NCBI RefSeq assembly: GCF_014874095.1 | Contig: NZ_JADBEB010000001.1 | Span: forward strand, 4,588,001-4,652,000 | DNA length: 64,000 bases | Direction: 5' to 3' | Origin: Plantactinospora soyae | Lineage (GTDB): Bacteria > Actinomycetota > Actinomycetes > Mycobacteriales > Micromonosporaceae | Shown: piece by piece, positions 17,004 to 25,825 of the stretch | How the letters are laid out: each line of letters starts with the position of its first letter | How positions within the stretch are numbered: the first letter of the stretch is position 1 | Made by a program: the position numbers and the translations under genes | The notes under the pieces: model-generated | What the model was told of the DNA's origin: nothing | The model's database searches: none | What the model saw: only the letters and a program-made list of their open reading frames with translations

Positions 17004-17846
17004 CTACCGGGCAGGGTCCGGCCAGAGGCGGTTCATCTGGGCGTAGCCCGGCACGTCCCGGCCGAACCGGAAGGTGCCCGTCTCGTGGATCTCCCGGGCC
17101 GCGTCGACGAATGCGCTCAGCGCCACCCGGGCCAGCGTCGAGCCGACGCTCACCCGGCGTACGCCGCAGTCGGCGAGCATCGCCACCGTCACCGCGGGCG
17201 CGCCTCCGGCCAGCGCGTTCACCGGCCTGCCCACCGCCGCGCAGACCGAGCGGACCGCGTCGAGATCGGGCAACCCGGGTGCGTACAGCACGTCGGCGCC
17301 GGCTGCCTCGTAGGCCCGCAGCCGGCGGATGGTGTCGGGCAGGTCCGGCCGGCCGTAGAGGAAGTTCTCCGCCCGGGCGGCCAGGGTGAAGGGGAACGGA
17401 AGGGCGCGGGCCGCCGCCACGGCCGCCTCGACCCGGCGTACCGCGTCGGCGACCGGCAGGATCGGATCGGCGGGATTCCCGGTGGCGTCCTCGACCGACC
17501 CGCCGACGGCACCGGCCTCGGCGGCCAGCCGGATGGTCTCGGCGACCTCGTCCGGCGAGTCGCCGAAACCGCTCTCCAGGTCGGCCGCCACCGGTAGCGG
17601 GGTCGCGGCGGCGATCGCCCGGATGTTCTCCAGCGTCTCGGCCCGGCTGACCAGACCCGCCCCGTCCCGGCGGCCGAGCGCGAAGGCGAGACCGCCGCTG
17701 GTGGTGGCGAGCGCGGGGAAGCCCAACTGGGTCAGGACCCGCGCGCTGCCGGCGTCCCAGGGATTCGGGATCACGAAGGTCGGCCCCTCGTGCAACCGCT
17801 GGAACGCGACGGCGCGGCGGTGCTGGTCGGCGGCGTCGAGGCTCAT
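17004..17846 (-). CDS. Isocitrate lyase/PEP mutase superfamily protein
   Basis: A 280-residue barrel protein. Features are PNPWDAGSARVLTQLGFPAL (substrate loop), AADLESGFGD (metal-binding Asp/Glu), GGSVEDATGNP and ARAENFLYGRPD. This matches the isocitrate lyase/phosphoenolpyruvate mutase family proteins that cleave or rearrange 2-hydroxy or oxo acids; many in actinomycetes are uncharacterised. The KKCGH catalytic loop of true isocitrate lyase is absent, so isocitrate lyase activity is unlikely. The gene is a single unit. Confidence 0.88.
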   Translation of the reverse strand: MSLDAADQHRRAVAFQRLHEGPTFVIPNPWDAGSARVLTQLGFPALATTSGGLAFALGRRDGAGLVSRAETLENIRAIAAATPLPVAADLESGFGDSPDEVAETIRLAAEAGAVGGSVEDATGNPADPILPVADAVRRVEAAVAAARALPFPFTLAARAENFLYGRPDLPDTIRRLRAYEAAGADVLYAPGLPDLDAVRSVCAAVGRPVNALAGGAPAVTVAMLADCGVRRVSVGSTLARVALSAFVDAAREIHETGTFRFGRDVPGYAQMNRLWPDPAR

Positions 17847-17991
17847 CGGGTGGCATCCTCTCCGGGGTACGGCTGCGCTGGTCGTCCGCCCCAGGCCGAC
17901 GGCACGCCACGTTCGACGTGCGTACCAGTCTAGGAGGACGACGCGGGCCGACCCCGCTCCGAGGGAGGCGTACGGCGTGGAGTCCGACTTC

Positions 17992-17997
17992 TAGAAT
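17992..17997 (+). promoter_or_regulatory. -10 element TAGAAT of a probable leaderless promoter
   Basis: TAGAAT ends six bases before the ATG at 18004. No ribosome site lies between them. This fits a leaderless transcript for the GT87 gene. Confidence 0.55.
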
Positions 17998-18003
17998 CGC
18001 GGG

Positions 18004-19593
18004 ATGGTGACTCGCAGGGCAGCGGCAACCTGGACCGCCTTCGGGATGATCGCCATCGTCTCCTCGGTGCTGGTGCTGCGCCGGCCCAGCTGGGAACGCC
18101 TGTCCGACCTGCACATCTACTACGGGGCGATCCGCCATCTCCAGACCGGCGAGCCGCTGTACGACTTCGTCGCGGAGAACGGCGGCCCGTTCACCTATCC
18201 CCCCTTCGCGGCCCTGGTGCTCTTCCCGATCGGCGCCGTACCGGAGTGGGTCGTGCAGTTGACCTGGCTGGCCCTGACCTGCGCGGCGATCGCCGCCATC
18301 GCCGTGGCGGTGGGCCGGGCGGTCACCGTGGCCGAGCATCGGCGACCGGTCGCCGTCGCCGCGATCGCCTGCGCGCTGATGCTCTCCGCACCGGCCCAGA
18401 GCAACCTGCGGTTCGGACAGGTCAGCGTCTTCATCGTGCTGCTGGCGCTGGTCGACGGCATGGGGCTGACCCCGGCCCGCTACCGGGGCGTGCTGATCGG
18501 GATCGCGGCCGCGATCAAGCTGACCCCGCTGCTGTTCGTGCTCTTCTTCCTGGTCTCCCGGAGATACCGGGACGCCGGACGGGCCGTCGCGGCGTTCGTC
18601 GCCTGTGCCGTGCTCGCCGCGGTCGTGCTGCCCACGGACAGTTGGACGTTCTGGACCGGGACCTTCCTGAACACCTCCCGGGTCGGCGATCTCGCCTCGC
18701 TGGGGAACCAGTCACTGCACGGCATGCTGCTGCGGATCGGGCTGGCCGGCGAGACGTTCCCGCTGCTCTGGGCCGCGCTGGTCCTGGTCGTCTGCGGTAC
18801 GGCACTGCTGCGGGCCCGGCAACTGCAACTGTCCGGGCAGCCCACCCACGCGGCCGTACTGGTCGGCTGCGCCACCGTGGCGGCCTCACCGGTCTCCTGG
18901 ACCCACCACCAGATCTGGCCGGTGCTGGCCGCGATGCTCCTGATCGGCGCGTACGGGGTGGCCCGGCGGGTGGCCGGAGTCGTACTGCTCGGCGTGCTGG
19001 TGCTGTCCCTCGGGGTGCTGCTCAGCCAGGTCTCGATGACCCCGGGACTCCAGTTCCTGTTCGAGAACTCCCGGGCGGTGGCGGCGGCAACGGTCTGCCT
19101 GGCCGGATTCGGCGGGATCACGGTCGCGGTGGTCGCCGCCGGCCGGCGTACCTCGAACGTCCGGGGTTGGCTGCGGGTCGGCACCGCCGCCGTGGTGACG
19201 GTGGCGTTCTTCGCGGTGCAGCCGCTGCCGGCCGGGGCCGATCCGACCTTCAAGGCGTACCGCCTGACCGACGTCGACAATCCGAGGTACTTCTTCGTCT
19301 GTCACGGCGAGGCCGACTGCGCCGAGTACGCGGCCGGTACGTCGATCACCTTCGGCGTCACCGCCGAGAAGACCAAGGTCCGGGTCAACGGGGTCGTCGA
19401 CGCCACCGTCAGCCGGCTGGAGTACCGGTCCGCGCCCGGTGGAGCCGCCCGGGCCATCCCACTGTTGCCGGTCTATCCCGGACAGTGGCACTTCTCGTTC
19501 CGGTCGGCGAACCTCTCGCACGGCCGCCTGACCGCGTTCGGCGTCGACGGTACGCCGATCGCCGAGTACTCCGCCGAGCTGCGCCCGGGGTGA
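18004..19593 (+). CDS. GT87-family membrane glycosyltransferase (DUF2029)
   Basis: A 529-residue integral membrane protein with about ten hydrophobic segments in residues 10-410. The family sequence DLHIYYGAIRHLQTGEPLYD (residues 35-54), with the Asp of the first loop, and FTYPPFAALVLFP follow the GT87 mannosyltransferase pattern that uses polyprenyl-phosphate sugars on the outer face of the membrane. Unusually, an extra C-terminal region of about 120 residues follows a final membrane segment and a PLPAGADP cleavage-like site. It looks like a small extracytoplasmic domain with two Cys (FVCHGEADC). It lies 70 bases before the sensor kinase gene. Confidence 0.85.
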   Translation: MVTRRAAATWTAFGMIAIVSSVLVLRRPSWERLSDLHIYYGAIRHLQTGEPLYDFVAENGGPFTYPPFAALVLFPIGAVPEWVVQLTWLALTCAAIAAIAVAVGRAVTVAEHRRPVAVAAIACALMLSAPAQSNLRFGQVSVFIVLLALVDGMGLTPARYRGVLIGIAAAIKLTPLLFVLFFLVSRRYRDAGRAVAAFVACAVLAAVVLPTDSWTFWTGTFLNTSRVGDLASLGNQSLHGMLLRIGLAGETFPLLWAALVLVVCGTALLRARQLQLSGQPTHAAVLVGCATVAASPVSWTHHQIWPVLAAMLLIGAYGVARRVAGVVLLGVLVLSLGVLLSQVSMTPGLQFLFENSRAVAAATVCLAGFGGITVAVVAAGRRTSNVRGWLRVGTAAVVTVAFFAVQPLPAGADPTFKAYRLTDVDNPRYFFVCHGEADCAEYAAGTSITFGVTAEKTKVRVNGVVDATVSRLEYRSAPGGAARAIPLLPVYPGQWHFSFRSANLSHGRLTAFGVDGTPIAEYSAELRPG

Positions 19594-19663
19594 GCCGCCG
19601 GCCGGTACGCCGGATTCGGGCCTACGCTGGATCGACCGGGCCGCTGGCTGACGGGTGGGACCG

Positions 19664-20479
19664 ATGTGGTTGCTGACGATCGCCACGCTCGGCGGTGGAC
19701 TCGCCGGTGCGGGACTGATGGCCCTGCGTACCCGCCGGACGAGTGCCGCGCGCAGCGCCGAGTTGGCCCAACTGGAGGAACTGGTCCAGCGACGGGCCGA
19801 CCAGGTGACCTCGCTCAGCCACGAGCTGCGTACCCCGCTGAGCATGATCAGGGGCGCGGTCGAACTGCTCCGTGAGGGTACGCCGGGCCCGCTGACCCCG
19901 GCGCAGGAGCGGTTCCTCCAGGTGCTCGACCACCAGTCCACCCAGGTCATCGGGCTCTGCGAGAGCCTGCTGATCCAGGCGAAGATCGAGGCCGGGCTGT
20001 TCGTACCCCGACTGGAGCGGGTCGACGTGTCGGTGGTCGCCCGGGACGTGGTCACCGCGATGCGGTCGCTCTGCGCACAGCGCCAGCAGCGGATCAGCCT
20101 GGACACCCCGCAGGTGATGCCGAGGATCCCGGCCGATCCGATGCTGCTGGCCCAGGCGTTCACCAACCTGCTCTCCAACGCCAGCCGGTTCACCACCACC
20201 GGCGGCAGCATCGACGTCCGGGTGACCCCGATCGACACCGGTGTCGCGGTGTACGTCACCGACGACGGCGCGGGGATGACGCGGGAGGAGCGGCACCGGC
20301 TGTTCCACCGGTTCGCCACCGGTCGTCCGCTGGCCGACGGGACCGGCCTCGGCCTGGTCATCACCAAGACCATCGTGGAACTGCACGGAGGCGAGATTAT
20401 GGTGCACACCGCATCGCGGCACGGGACGACCTTCCTGCTCACCCTGCCGGCCGGCACGCCGACCGGGAGCCCGTCGTGA
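19664..20479 (+). CDS. Membrane sensor histidine kinase
   Basis: A 271-residue kinase from the ATG at 19664 (GTG at 19655 is also in frame). One N-terminal membrane segment (residues 2-21) leads directly into the HisKA domain with the phosphorylated His53 in SHELRTPLSM. The ATPase domain has the N-box FTNLLSNASRF, the G1 box VTDDGAGMT and the G2 box GTGLGLVI. There is no extracellular sensor domain, so sensing is likely in the membrane or through a partner protein. The stop overlaps the response-regulator start (GTGA). The iron-type transporter downstream is a plausible target. Confidence 0.92.
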   Translation: MWLLTIATLGGGLAGAGLMALRTRRTSAARSAELAQLEELVQRRADQVTSLSHELRTPLSMIRGAVELLREGTPGPLTPAQERFLQVLDHQSTQVIGLCESLLIQAKIEAGLFVPRLERVDVSVVARDVVTAMRSLCAQRQQRISLDTPQVMPRIPADPMLLAQAFTNLLSNASRFTTTGGSIDVRVTPIDTGVAVYVTDDGAGMTREERHRLFHRFATGRPLADGTGLGLVITKTIVELHGGEIMVHTASRHGTTFLLTLPAGTPTGSPS

Positions 20480-21216
20480 CCGGCCCGGCGGGACAGTGGG
20501 CGGACCAGGGCGGCGGCCCGACCGCGCTGGTCGTTGACGACGAGCCACAGATGACGATCATCATCGAGTTCGCGTTGCAGACGCAGGGCTTCACGGTGCT
20601 CACCGCGCAGGACGGCGCGACGGCGCTGCACCTGCTGCGGTCCCGCCCGGTCGACCTGGTGGTGCTGGACGTCCTGATGCCGGCGATGGACGGGCTGACC
20701 CTGTGCCAGCGGATTCGGGCCCGGTCCGAGGTGCCGATCATGCTGCTCACCGCGCTGACCCAGCCCGACGACGTGATCAGCGGACTGGAGCACGGCGCCG
20801 ACGACTACGTGACCAAGCCGTTCCATCCGCGCGAGGTGGCGCTCCGGGCCCAGGCGCTGGTCCGCCGTCGCCGAGTTCCCGGCTCCACGATCCGGGTCGG
20901 GCAACTGGTGATCGACCTGACCAGTCAGAGCGCCGTACTGGCCGACCGGCAGCTCAACCTGCCGTACACCGAATTCAAGCTGCTGGCCCATCTCGCCGCC
21001 CGGCGCGGCGTGCCGCAGTCCTGGCAGGACCTGCTCCGGGAGGTGTGGGGGACGACCGACCTGATCGGCGGCCGGGACGTGGTCAAGTCCACCGTCTACC
21101 GGCTCCGGTCCCGGCTGGCGGGCCTGCCCGGCGGCGCCGGATACCTTCGCACGCTGCGCGGCGTCGGCTACCTGATGCCGGACGTCGCACCCGAGGCGGC
21201 CGACCGGTCCGGATAG
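20476..21216 (+). CDS. OmpR/PhoB-family response regulator
   Basis: A 246-residue regulator. The receiver domain (about residues 15-130) has the acidic pocket VVDDEP, the phospho-acceptor Asp65 in VLDVLMP and Lys114 in TKPF. The C-terminal winged helix (about residues 140-235) has LPYTEFKLLAHLAARRG, the recognition helix near VVKSTVYRLRSRL, and the wing GYLRTLRGVGYLM. The start at GTG overlaps the kinase stop. An inverted repeat placed just upstream of the transporter promoter at 21238-21276 is a good candidate binding site. Confidence 0.93.
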   Translation: MTGPAGQWADQGGGPTALVVDDEPQMTIIIEFALQTQGFTVLTAQDGATALHLLRSRPVDLVVLDVLMPAMDGLTLCQRIRARSEVPIMLLTALTQPDDVISGLEHGADDYVTKPFHPREVALRAQALVRRRRVPGSTIRVGQLVIDLTSQSAVLADRQLNLPYTEFKLLAHLAARRGVPQSWQDLLREVWGTTDLIGGRDVVKSTVYRLRSRLAGLPGGAGYLRTLRGVGYLMPDVAPEAADRSG

Positions 21217-21237
21217 CCGGCGGTCCCGGACAGCCAA

Positions 21238-21276
21238 GGTAACGGCGGTGTCACCAGGGGTCACGCCGACGTTACC
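21238..21276. promoter_or_regulatory. 18-bp imperfect inverted repeat, candidate response-regulator site
   Basis: GGTAACGGCGGTGTCACC (21238-21255) and the reverse complement of 21259-21276 (GGTAACGTCGGCGTGACC) agree at 15 of 18 positions, with a 3-base spacer. The right arm ends at the expected -35 position of the promoter whose -10 is at 21298, which is where an OmpR-type activator would bind. Regulation of the downstream transporter by the adjacent response regulator is inference. Confidence 0.6.
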
Positions 21277-21297
21277 GCCGCCCCCGTCGACCGCCCA

Positions 21298-21303
21298 TAG
21301 CCT
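21298..21303 (+). promoter_or_regulatory. -10 element TAGCCT of the iron-type transporter operon
   Basis: TAGCCT lies 40 bases before the ATG at 21343. The corresponding -35 position (about 21275-21280) has no consensus, which fits an activated promoter overlapped by the inverted repeat. Confidence 0.4.
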
Positions 21304-21342
21304 GAGGCGCAACACACGGCCAACCTTGGAGGTCGGAACCTC

Positions 21343-22413
21343 ATGACGGGTCAGTTGCGACGAGGCATGGAACGGACAGTGGCGTTGACGGCGGCCATGG
21401 TCGTACTGGCCGGCGCCGGCTGCGCCCGGGAACCCGGCGGCGGCACCCCGGACGCCGAGGACGGCGGAATCGTCCACGTCGTCTGCGGCGCGACCGAGGA
21501 ATGGTGCGCGGCGACCACCGCGCGGTTCAGCGGCACGACCGGGCTCAGGGCCGACTTCGTCCGGCTCTCCAGCGGGGAGGCGCTGGCCCGGCTCAAGGCC
21601 GGCAGGGGCAGCGTCGAGTTCGACGTCTGGTACGGCGGCCCGGCCGACGGCTTCGCCGCCGCTGGCGCCGAGGACCTGCTGACCGCGTACGTCTCGCCGA
21701 ACGCCGGAGCCATTCCGGCCAGGTACAAGGACCCGGGGGGAATCTGGACCGGGGTCTACGTCGGAGCCCTCGGCTTCTGTAGCAATCCGGAACTCCTGAC
21801 CGAGCTGGGCCTCGGGGTGCCGGACTCCTGGGCGGACCTGCTCGACCCGAAACTGGCCAAGGACATCGGCATCGCCCACCCGTCCACCTCCGGTACCGCC
21901 TACACGGCGCTCTGGACCCAGGTGGTGCTCGCCGGGGGTAGCACCGACCGGGCCCTGGAGTACATGCGCAAGCTGCATCCGAACGTGTTGCAGTACACGA
22001 AGTCCGGTGCCGCGCCGGCCCAGATGACCGCCCGGGGCGAGGTGGCGGTCGGGATCATCTTCTCGCACGACTGCGTCGCGGCGAAGGAGGCGGGCTTCCC
22101 CGATCTGACGGTCTCGTTCCCCGCCGAGGGCACCGGCTACGAGACCGGCGGCGTCGCACTGGTGAACGGGGCGAAGAACCCGGTGAGCGCCCGGAGGTTC
22201 GTCGACTGGGCGCTGACCGTCGAGGCGCAGGAGATCGGTCCGACCGTGAAGTCGTACCAGTTCCCGACCAATCCCGACGCGAAGGTCTCGGACAAGGTCG
22301 TGGACCTGAGCGCCATCCCGCTCGTCGAGTACGACGCGGTCGAGGCCGGCGCCGCGAAGACCGCCCTGAACCGGCGGTTCGACGGCGAAGTGGCCCAGGC
22401 GCCGAAGTCATGA
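21343..22413 (+). CDS. Iron(III)-type extracellular binding lipoprotein
   Basis: A 356-residue lipoprotein with lipobox GAGC and Cys at residue 27. It follows the FbpA/FutA-type ferric-binding fold: VHVVCGATEEWCAATTARFS, then FDVWYGGPADGFAAAGAEDL, IWTGVYVGALGFCSNPELLT and later YQFPTNPDAKVSD. The tyrosine pair that binds iron in FbpA is not obvious, and the family also includes phosphonate and 2-aminoethylphosphonate binders, so iron is the best but not a certain substrate. The stop overlaps the permease gene (ATGA). Confidence 0.88.
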   Translation: MTGQLRRGMERTVALTAAMVVLAGAGCAREPGGGTPDAEDGGIVHVVCGATEEWCAATTARFSGTTGLRADFVRLSSGEALARLKAGRGSVEFDVWYGGPADGFAAAGAEDLLTAYVSPNAGAIPARYKDPGGIWTGVYVGALGFCSNPELLTELGLGVPDSWADLLDPKLAKDIGIAHPSTSGTAYTALWTQVVLAGGSTDRALEYMRKLHPNVLQYTKSGAAPAQMTARGEVAVGIIFSHDCVAAKEAGFPDLTVSFPAEGTGYETGGVALVNGAKNPVSARRFVDWALTVEAQEIGPTVKSYQFPTNPDAKVSDKVVDLSAIPLVEYDAVEAGAAKTALNRRFDGEVAQAPKS

Positions 22414-24200
22414 GCGTCCTGACCCGGATCCGCTCCAGGGGCGGGGAGCCGGCGGCCGGCGCAGCGGTGTCGGGGCCGCCCCGCCGACGCCGGCTCGACC
22501 TCGGCATCCGGTTGCTGCTCCTCGCCTGCGTACTGCTGGTGGTCGTCGGCAGCGTGATCCCGCTCGTCGCGGTCCTGACCGCCGCCTTCGCCCCGGACGC
22601 GCTACCGCGCTACGCCGAGTTCATCACCTCCCCGGTCGACCTGATGATCCTGCGCAACACACTGGTGCTGGGCGTCCTGGTCGGGCTGGCCGGCACGGCG
22701 CTGGGCTTCCTGTTCGCCTTCGTGCAGACCCGGCTCGCCGTACCGGGCAAGCGGATCCTGCACGTGATCGCGCTGGTGCCGATCGTCAGCCCGCCCTTCG
22801 CGGTGGCCACCGCCACCGTCGTGCTCTACGGCCGCCGGGGCGTGATCAGCAACGGGGTCTTCGGCCTGGAGTACGACATCTACGGCCTGGACGGCCTGGT
22901 GTTCGTCCTGTCGCTCTCGCTGTTCCCGGTGGCCTACCTCGGGCTGCTCGGCATGCTGCGCGGGCTGGATCCGGCGCTGGAGGAGGCGGCGACGAACCTC
23001 GGTGCCAGCCGCTGGCGGACGCTGCGCACCGTCATCCTGCCGCTGCTGGCACCCGGCCTGGTCGGCCCGTTCCTGCTGCTGTTCGTGGAGGCGATCGCCG
23101 ACCTGGCCAACCCGCTGGTGGTGGGCGGGGACCACACGGTGCTGGCCAGTCGCGCCTATCTCGCCGTGACCGGGGAGTACGACGTCACCAGCGCCGCCGT
23201 CTACTGCGTGATCCTCCTCGTCCCGTCCCTGCTGCTCTACTTCGGCCAGCGCTACTGGCTCGGCCGCAGGGTCCGGACCACCATCACGGGGCGGCCGTCC
23301 GGCAGCGTGCACCTGGTCGACAACTGGGTACGGTGGCCGATCTACGGCCTCGCGCTGCTGGTGGCGGCCCTGATCGTCAGCATCTACGGGACCGTGGTGG
23401 CGGGTTCGGTGACCCGGGTCTTCGGGGTCGACAACACGCTGACCCTGGACTACCTGGAAGAGGTGCTCGCCGGGGTCGGTCGGGAGGCGGTGCTGGACAC
23501 CATCGTCTTCGCGGCCGTCGCGACCCCGATCGCGGCGATCTTCGGACTGGTCATCTCCTGGCTGGTGGTCCGGCATCTGCGCCGGTCGGCCGCCCTGCTG
23601 GACTTCGCCGGCACCCTCGGGGTGGCGGTACCCGGCACGGTGCTCGGGATCGGCTTCGTCCTGGCGTACCGGCCGGAGCGGTATCTCGGCCCGATCGAGG
23701 TGTTCCCGAGCCTGGTCGGTGGCAGTGCCATCGCCGGTGGCGCCGCCGCGATCGTCGTCGCGTACGTCATCCGCAGTCTGCCGGCCGGCCAGCGTACCGC
23801 CGTCGCGGCGCTGACCCAGATCCATCCGCAGATCGAGCAGGCGTCGACGGATCTGGGTGCCGGTCCGCTGTACACCTTCCGCCGGGTCACCCTTCCACTG
23901 ATCCGGCCGGCGTTCCTGACCGGGCTGAGTTACAGCTTCGCCCGGAGCATGACGTCGATCTCGACCATCGTCCTGCTGGTCACCCCGGAAACGAAGATCA
24001 TCACCTCGCAGGTGCTCAGCGCCGCCAGCACCGGCCGGTACGGGGTGGCGTTCGCGTACTGCACGGTGCTCACCGCCATCGTGCTGGCCGGCTTCGCGCT
24101 TCTCCGCCTCGTCGTCGGCGCGGGCGCCAACCTGCACCGGGTCGCCTCCACCGGTCCGCAAACCCCGAAATCCCGGGACACCGAAAGGCCGAAACGATGA
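22410..24200 (+). CDS. Iron-type ABC transporter permease, fused double domain
   Basis: A 596-residue permease with two permease halves in one chain and about twelve membrane segments, as in FbpB/AfuB. Each half has its own ATPase-docking loop: LEEAATNLGASRWRTLRTVI near residue 190 and EQASTDLGAGPLYTFRRVTL near residue 480. It lies between the binding protein and the ATPase with four-base overlaps on both sides, so the three genes are made as one unit. Confidence 0.93.
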   Translation: MSVLTRIRSRGGEPAAGAAVSGPPRRRRLDLGIRLLLLACVLLVVVGSVIPLVAVLTAAFAPDALPRYAEFITSPVDLMILRNTLVLGVLVGLAGTALGFLFAFVQTRLAVPGKRILHVIALVPIVSPPFAVATATVVLYGRRGVISNGVFGLEYDIYGLDGLVFVLSLSLFPVAYLGLLGMLRGLDPALEEAATNLGASRWRTLRTVILPLLAPGLVGPFLLLFVEAIADLANPLVVGGDHTVLASRAYLAVTGEYDVTSAAVYCVILLVPSLLLYFGQRYWLGRRVRTTITGRPSGSVHLVDNWVRWPIYGLALLVAALIVSIYGTVVAGSVTRVFGVDNTLTLDYLEEVLAGVGREAVLDTIVFAAVATPIAAIFGLVISWLVVRHLRRSAALLDFAGTLGVAVPGTVLGIGFVLAYRPERYLGPIEVFPSLVGGSAIAGGAAAIVVAYVIRSLPAGQRTAVAALTQIHPQIEQASTDLGAGPLYTFRRVTLPLIRPAFLTGLSYSFARSMTSISTIVLLVTPETKIITSQVLSAASTGRYGVAFAYCTVLTAIVLAGFALLRLVVGAGANLHRVASTGPQTPKSRDTERPKR

Positions 24201-25327
24201 CCACCGTCGTACCCGACCAGGCCGTCGCCCCCGCCGCCGAGGCCGGCGCCGGCAGCCTGCGCCTGGAGGCGCTCACCAAGACCTTCGCCAGCCGCACCGG
24301 CACGGTGACGGCGGTCGACGCGGTCAGCCTCGACGTCGCCCCGGGGGAGTTCATCACCCTGCTGGGACCGTCGGGCTGCGGCAAGACCACCACCCTGCGG
24401 ATGGTCGCCGGCTTCGAGGACGCCACCGCCGGCCACATCCGGCTGGACGGCAGGGTCATCGACCTGGTGCCGCCACAGCGCCGCTCGATGGCGATGGTGT
24501 TCCAGAGCTACGCGCTCTTTCCGCACCTCACCGTCGGCGAGAACATCGCGTACGGCCTGCGGCTGCGGCGGCGCGGCCGCAGCGAGATCGCCAACAGCAT
24601 GCGGATGGCGCTGACCAGCATGAACCTGGTCGGCCTGGAGGACCGCAGCCCGCACGAGCTCTCCGGTGGCCAACAGCAGCGGGTCGCCCTCGCCCGGGCC
24701 CTCGTGGTGCAGCCGAAGGTGCTGCTCTTCGACGAGCCACTGTCCAATCTGGATGCCAAGCTGCGGGGGTCGATGCGTGCCGAGATCCGCCGGATCCAGC
24801 GGATGTTCGGGATCACCAGCATCTACGTCACGCACGACCAGGACGAGGCGATGAGCATGTCGGACCGGATCGTGGTGATGAACCGGGGGCGGGTCGAGCA
24901 GGTCGCCACCCCGGGCGAGATCTACCTGCGGCCGGCGAGCGTCTTCGTCGCGGACTTCATCGGCCGGGCGAACTTCATCGAGGTGGTGCCGGAGACCGTC
25001 GCCGACGGCCGCGCCACGGTGCACGCGCTCGGCCAGCGGCTGGAGACCGCGGCCCATCCGACCGTACCGGCCGACAACGGTGGCGCGTACCTGATGACCC
25101 GGCCGGAGACGATGAAACTGACTCCGGTCACCGACGGGGGCGGCGGGATCGGGGTGGTGCTGCGGTCGACGTTCCACGGCCCCACCATCGACTACGACGT
25201 CGAGACGACCAGCGGTACGATCACCGTCACCGAGCCGGGCCGGGATCCCCGCCAGGCGCTCGACGAGGGCACCAACGTCCACGTGCTGATCGACCCCGAC
25301 CGGGCCTATCTGCTCGCCCAGGACTGA
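24197..25327 (+). CDS. Iron-type ABC transporter ATPase
   Basis: A 376-residue ATPase. It has Walker A GPSGCGKTTT (about residue 56), the Q-loop MVFQSYALFPHLTVGEN, the signature LSGGQQQRVALARAL, Walker B VLLFDEPLSNLD and the switch His in VTHDQDEAMS. A C-terminal TOBE domain (about residues 290-376) is typical of the Fe/sulfate/spermidine ATPases. It ends in LLAQD inside a 17-bp tandem repeat that runs past the stop codon. Confidence 0.94.
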   Translation: MTTVVPDQAVAPAAEAGAGSLRLEALTKTFASRTGTVTAVDAVSLDVAPGEFITLLGPSGCGKTTTLRMVAGFEDATAGHIRLDGRVIDLVPPQRRSMAMVFQSYALFPHLTVGENIAYGLRLRRRGRSEIANSMRMALTSMNLVGLEDRSPHELSGGQQQRVALARALVVQPKVLLFDEPLSNLDAKLRGSMRAEIRRIQRMFGITSIYVTHDQDEAMSMSDRIVVMNRGRVEQVATPGEIYLRPASVFVADFIGRANFIEVVPETVADGRATVHALGQRLETAAHPTVPADNGGAYLMTRPETMKLTPVTDGGGGIGVVLRSTFHGPTIDYDVETTSGTITVTEPGRDPRQALDEGTNVHVLIDPDRAYLLAQD

Positions 25328-25364
25328 GGATCGCCCAGGACTGGGGACCGCCCAGGACCGGGAC
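25314..25364. repeat. Tandem 17-bp repeat spanning the ATPase stop codon
   Basis: TCGCCCAGGACTGAGGA, TCGCCCAGGACTGGGGA and CCGCCCAGGACCGGGAC follow each other without gaps at 25314, 25331 and 25348. More degenerate copies (CCCGCCCAGCACCGACGG, CTCGCGCAGCACTGACGG) continue to about 25417. The first copy contains the ATPase stop codon. Confidence 0.8.
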
Positions 25365-25428
25365 CGCGCCCCGCTGGCGGCCCGCCCAGCACCGACGGCT
25401 CGCGCAGCACTGACGGAGGAATCGCAGC

Positions 25429-25806
25429 ATGGGTATCGGCACGGGGCTGACCCTGACGACGGTCAATCTGAGCGCACCGGACCCGGTCCTGCTCGCCCGT
25501 TTCTACCAACGGCTCCTCGGCTGGGAGATCACCGAGGAGGAGTCGGACTGGGTGCTGATGCGGAACCCGGCCGGCGGCGTGGGGCTGGCCTTCCAGAGCG
25601 AGGCGACGTACACCCGACCGGCCTGGCCGGCCGGGCCCGGTGACCAGCAGATGATGGCGCACCTGGAGATCCGGGTCGACGATCTGGCCAGCGCCGCCGC
25701 GCACGCCGTGGCCTGCGGCGCCACCCGGGCCGACCACCAGCCACAGGAGGACGTCCTCGTCCACCTCGATCCGGCCGGCCACCCGTTCTGCCTCTACCTG
25801 GACTGA
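25429..25806 (+). CDS. VOC-family protein
   Basis: A 125-residue single-chain VOC fold protein: TTVNLSAPDPVLLARFYQRL near residue 10, AHLEIRVDDLASAAAHAVAC near residue 75, and the terminal HPFCLYLD. GGAGGA precedes the ATG by eight bases. Typical metal-binding His positions are partly replaced, so a binding or resistance role is as likely as catalysis. It may be read through from the transporter operon 100 bases upstream. Confidence 0.82.
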   Translation: MGIGTGLTLTTVNLSAPDPVLLARFYQRLLGWEITEEESDWVLMRNPAGGVGLAFQSEATYTRPAWPAGPGDQQMMAHLEIRVDDLASAAAHAVACGATRADHQPQEDVLVHLDPAGHPFCLYLD

Positions 25807-25825
25807 CGGGGCATCCGCTCCGCGG

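Noticed and set aside
18886-22068. Very long open frame (1060 codons) on the minus strand
   Set aside because: It lies opposite the GT87, kinase, regulator and binding-protein genes, is rich in Arg/Pro/His/Gly as expected for antisense GC-rich frames, and shows no domain.
22602-24161. 519-codon minus-strand open frame opposite the iron-type permease
   Set aside because: The Gln/Arg/His/Asp-rich product has no known fold, while the plus strand encodes a full permease with membrane segments and EAA loops.
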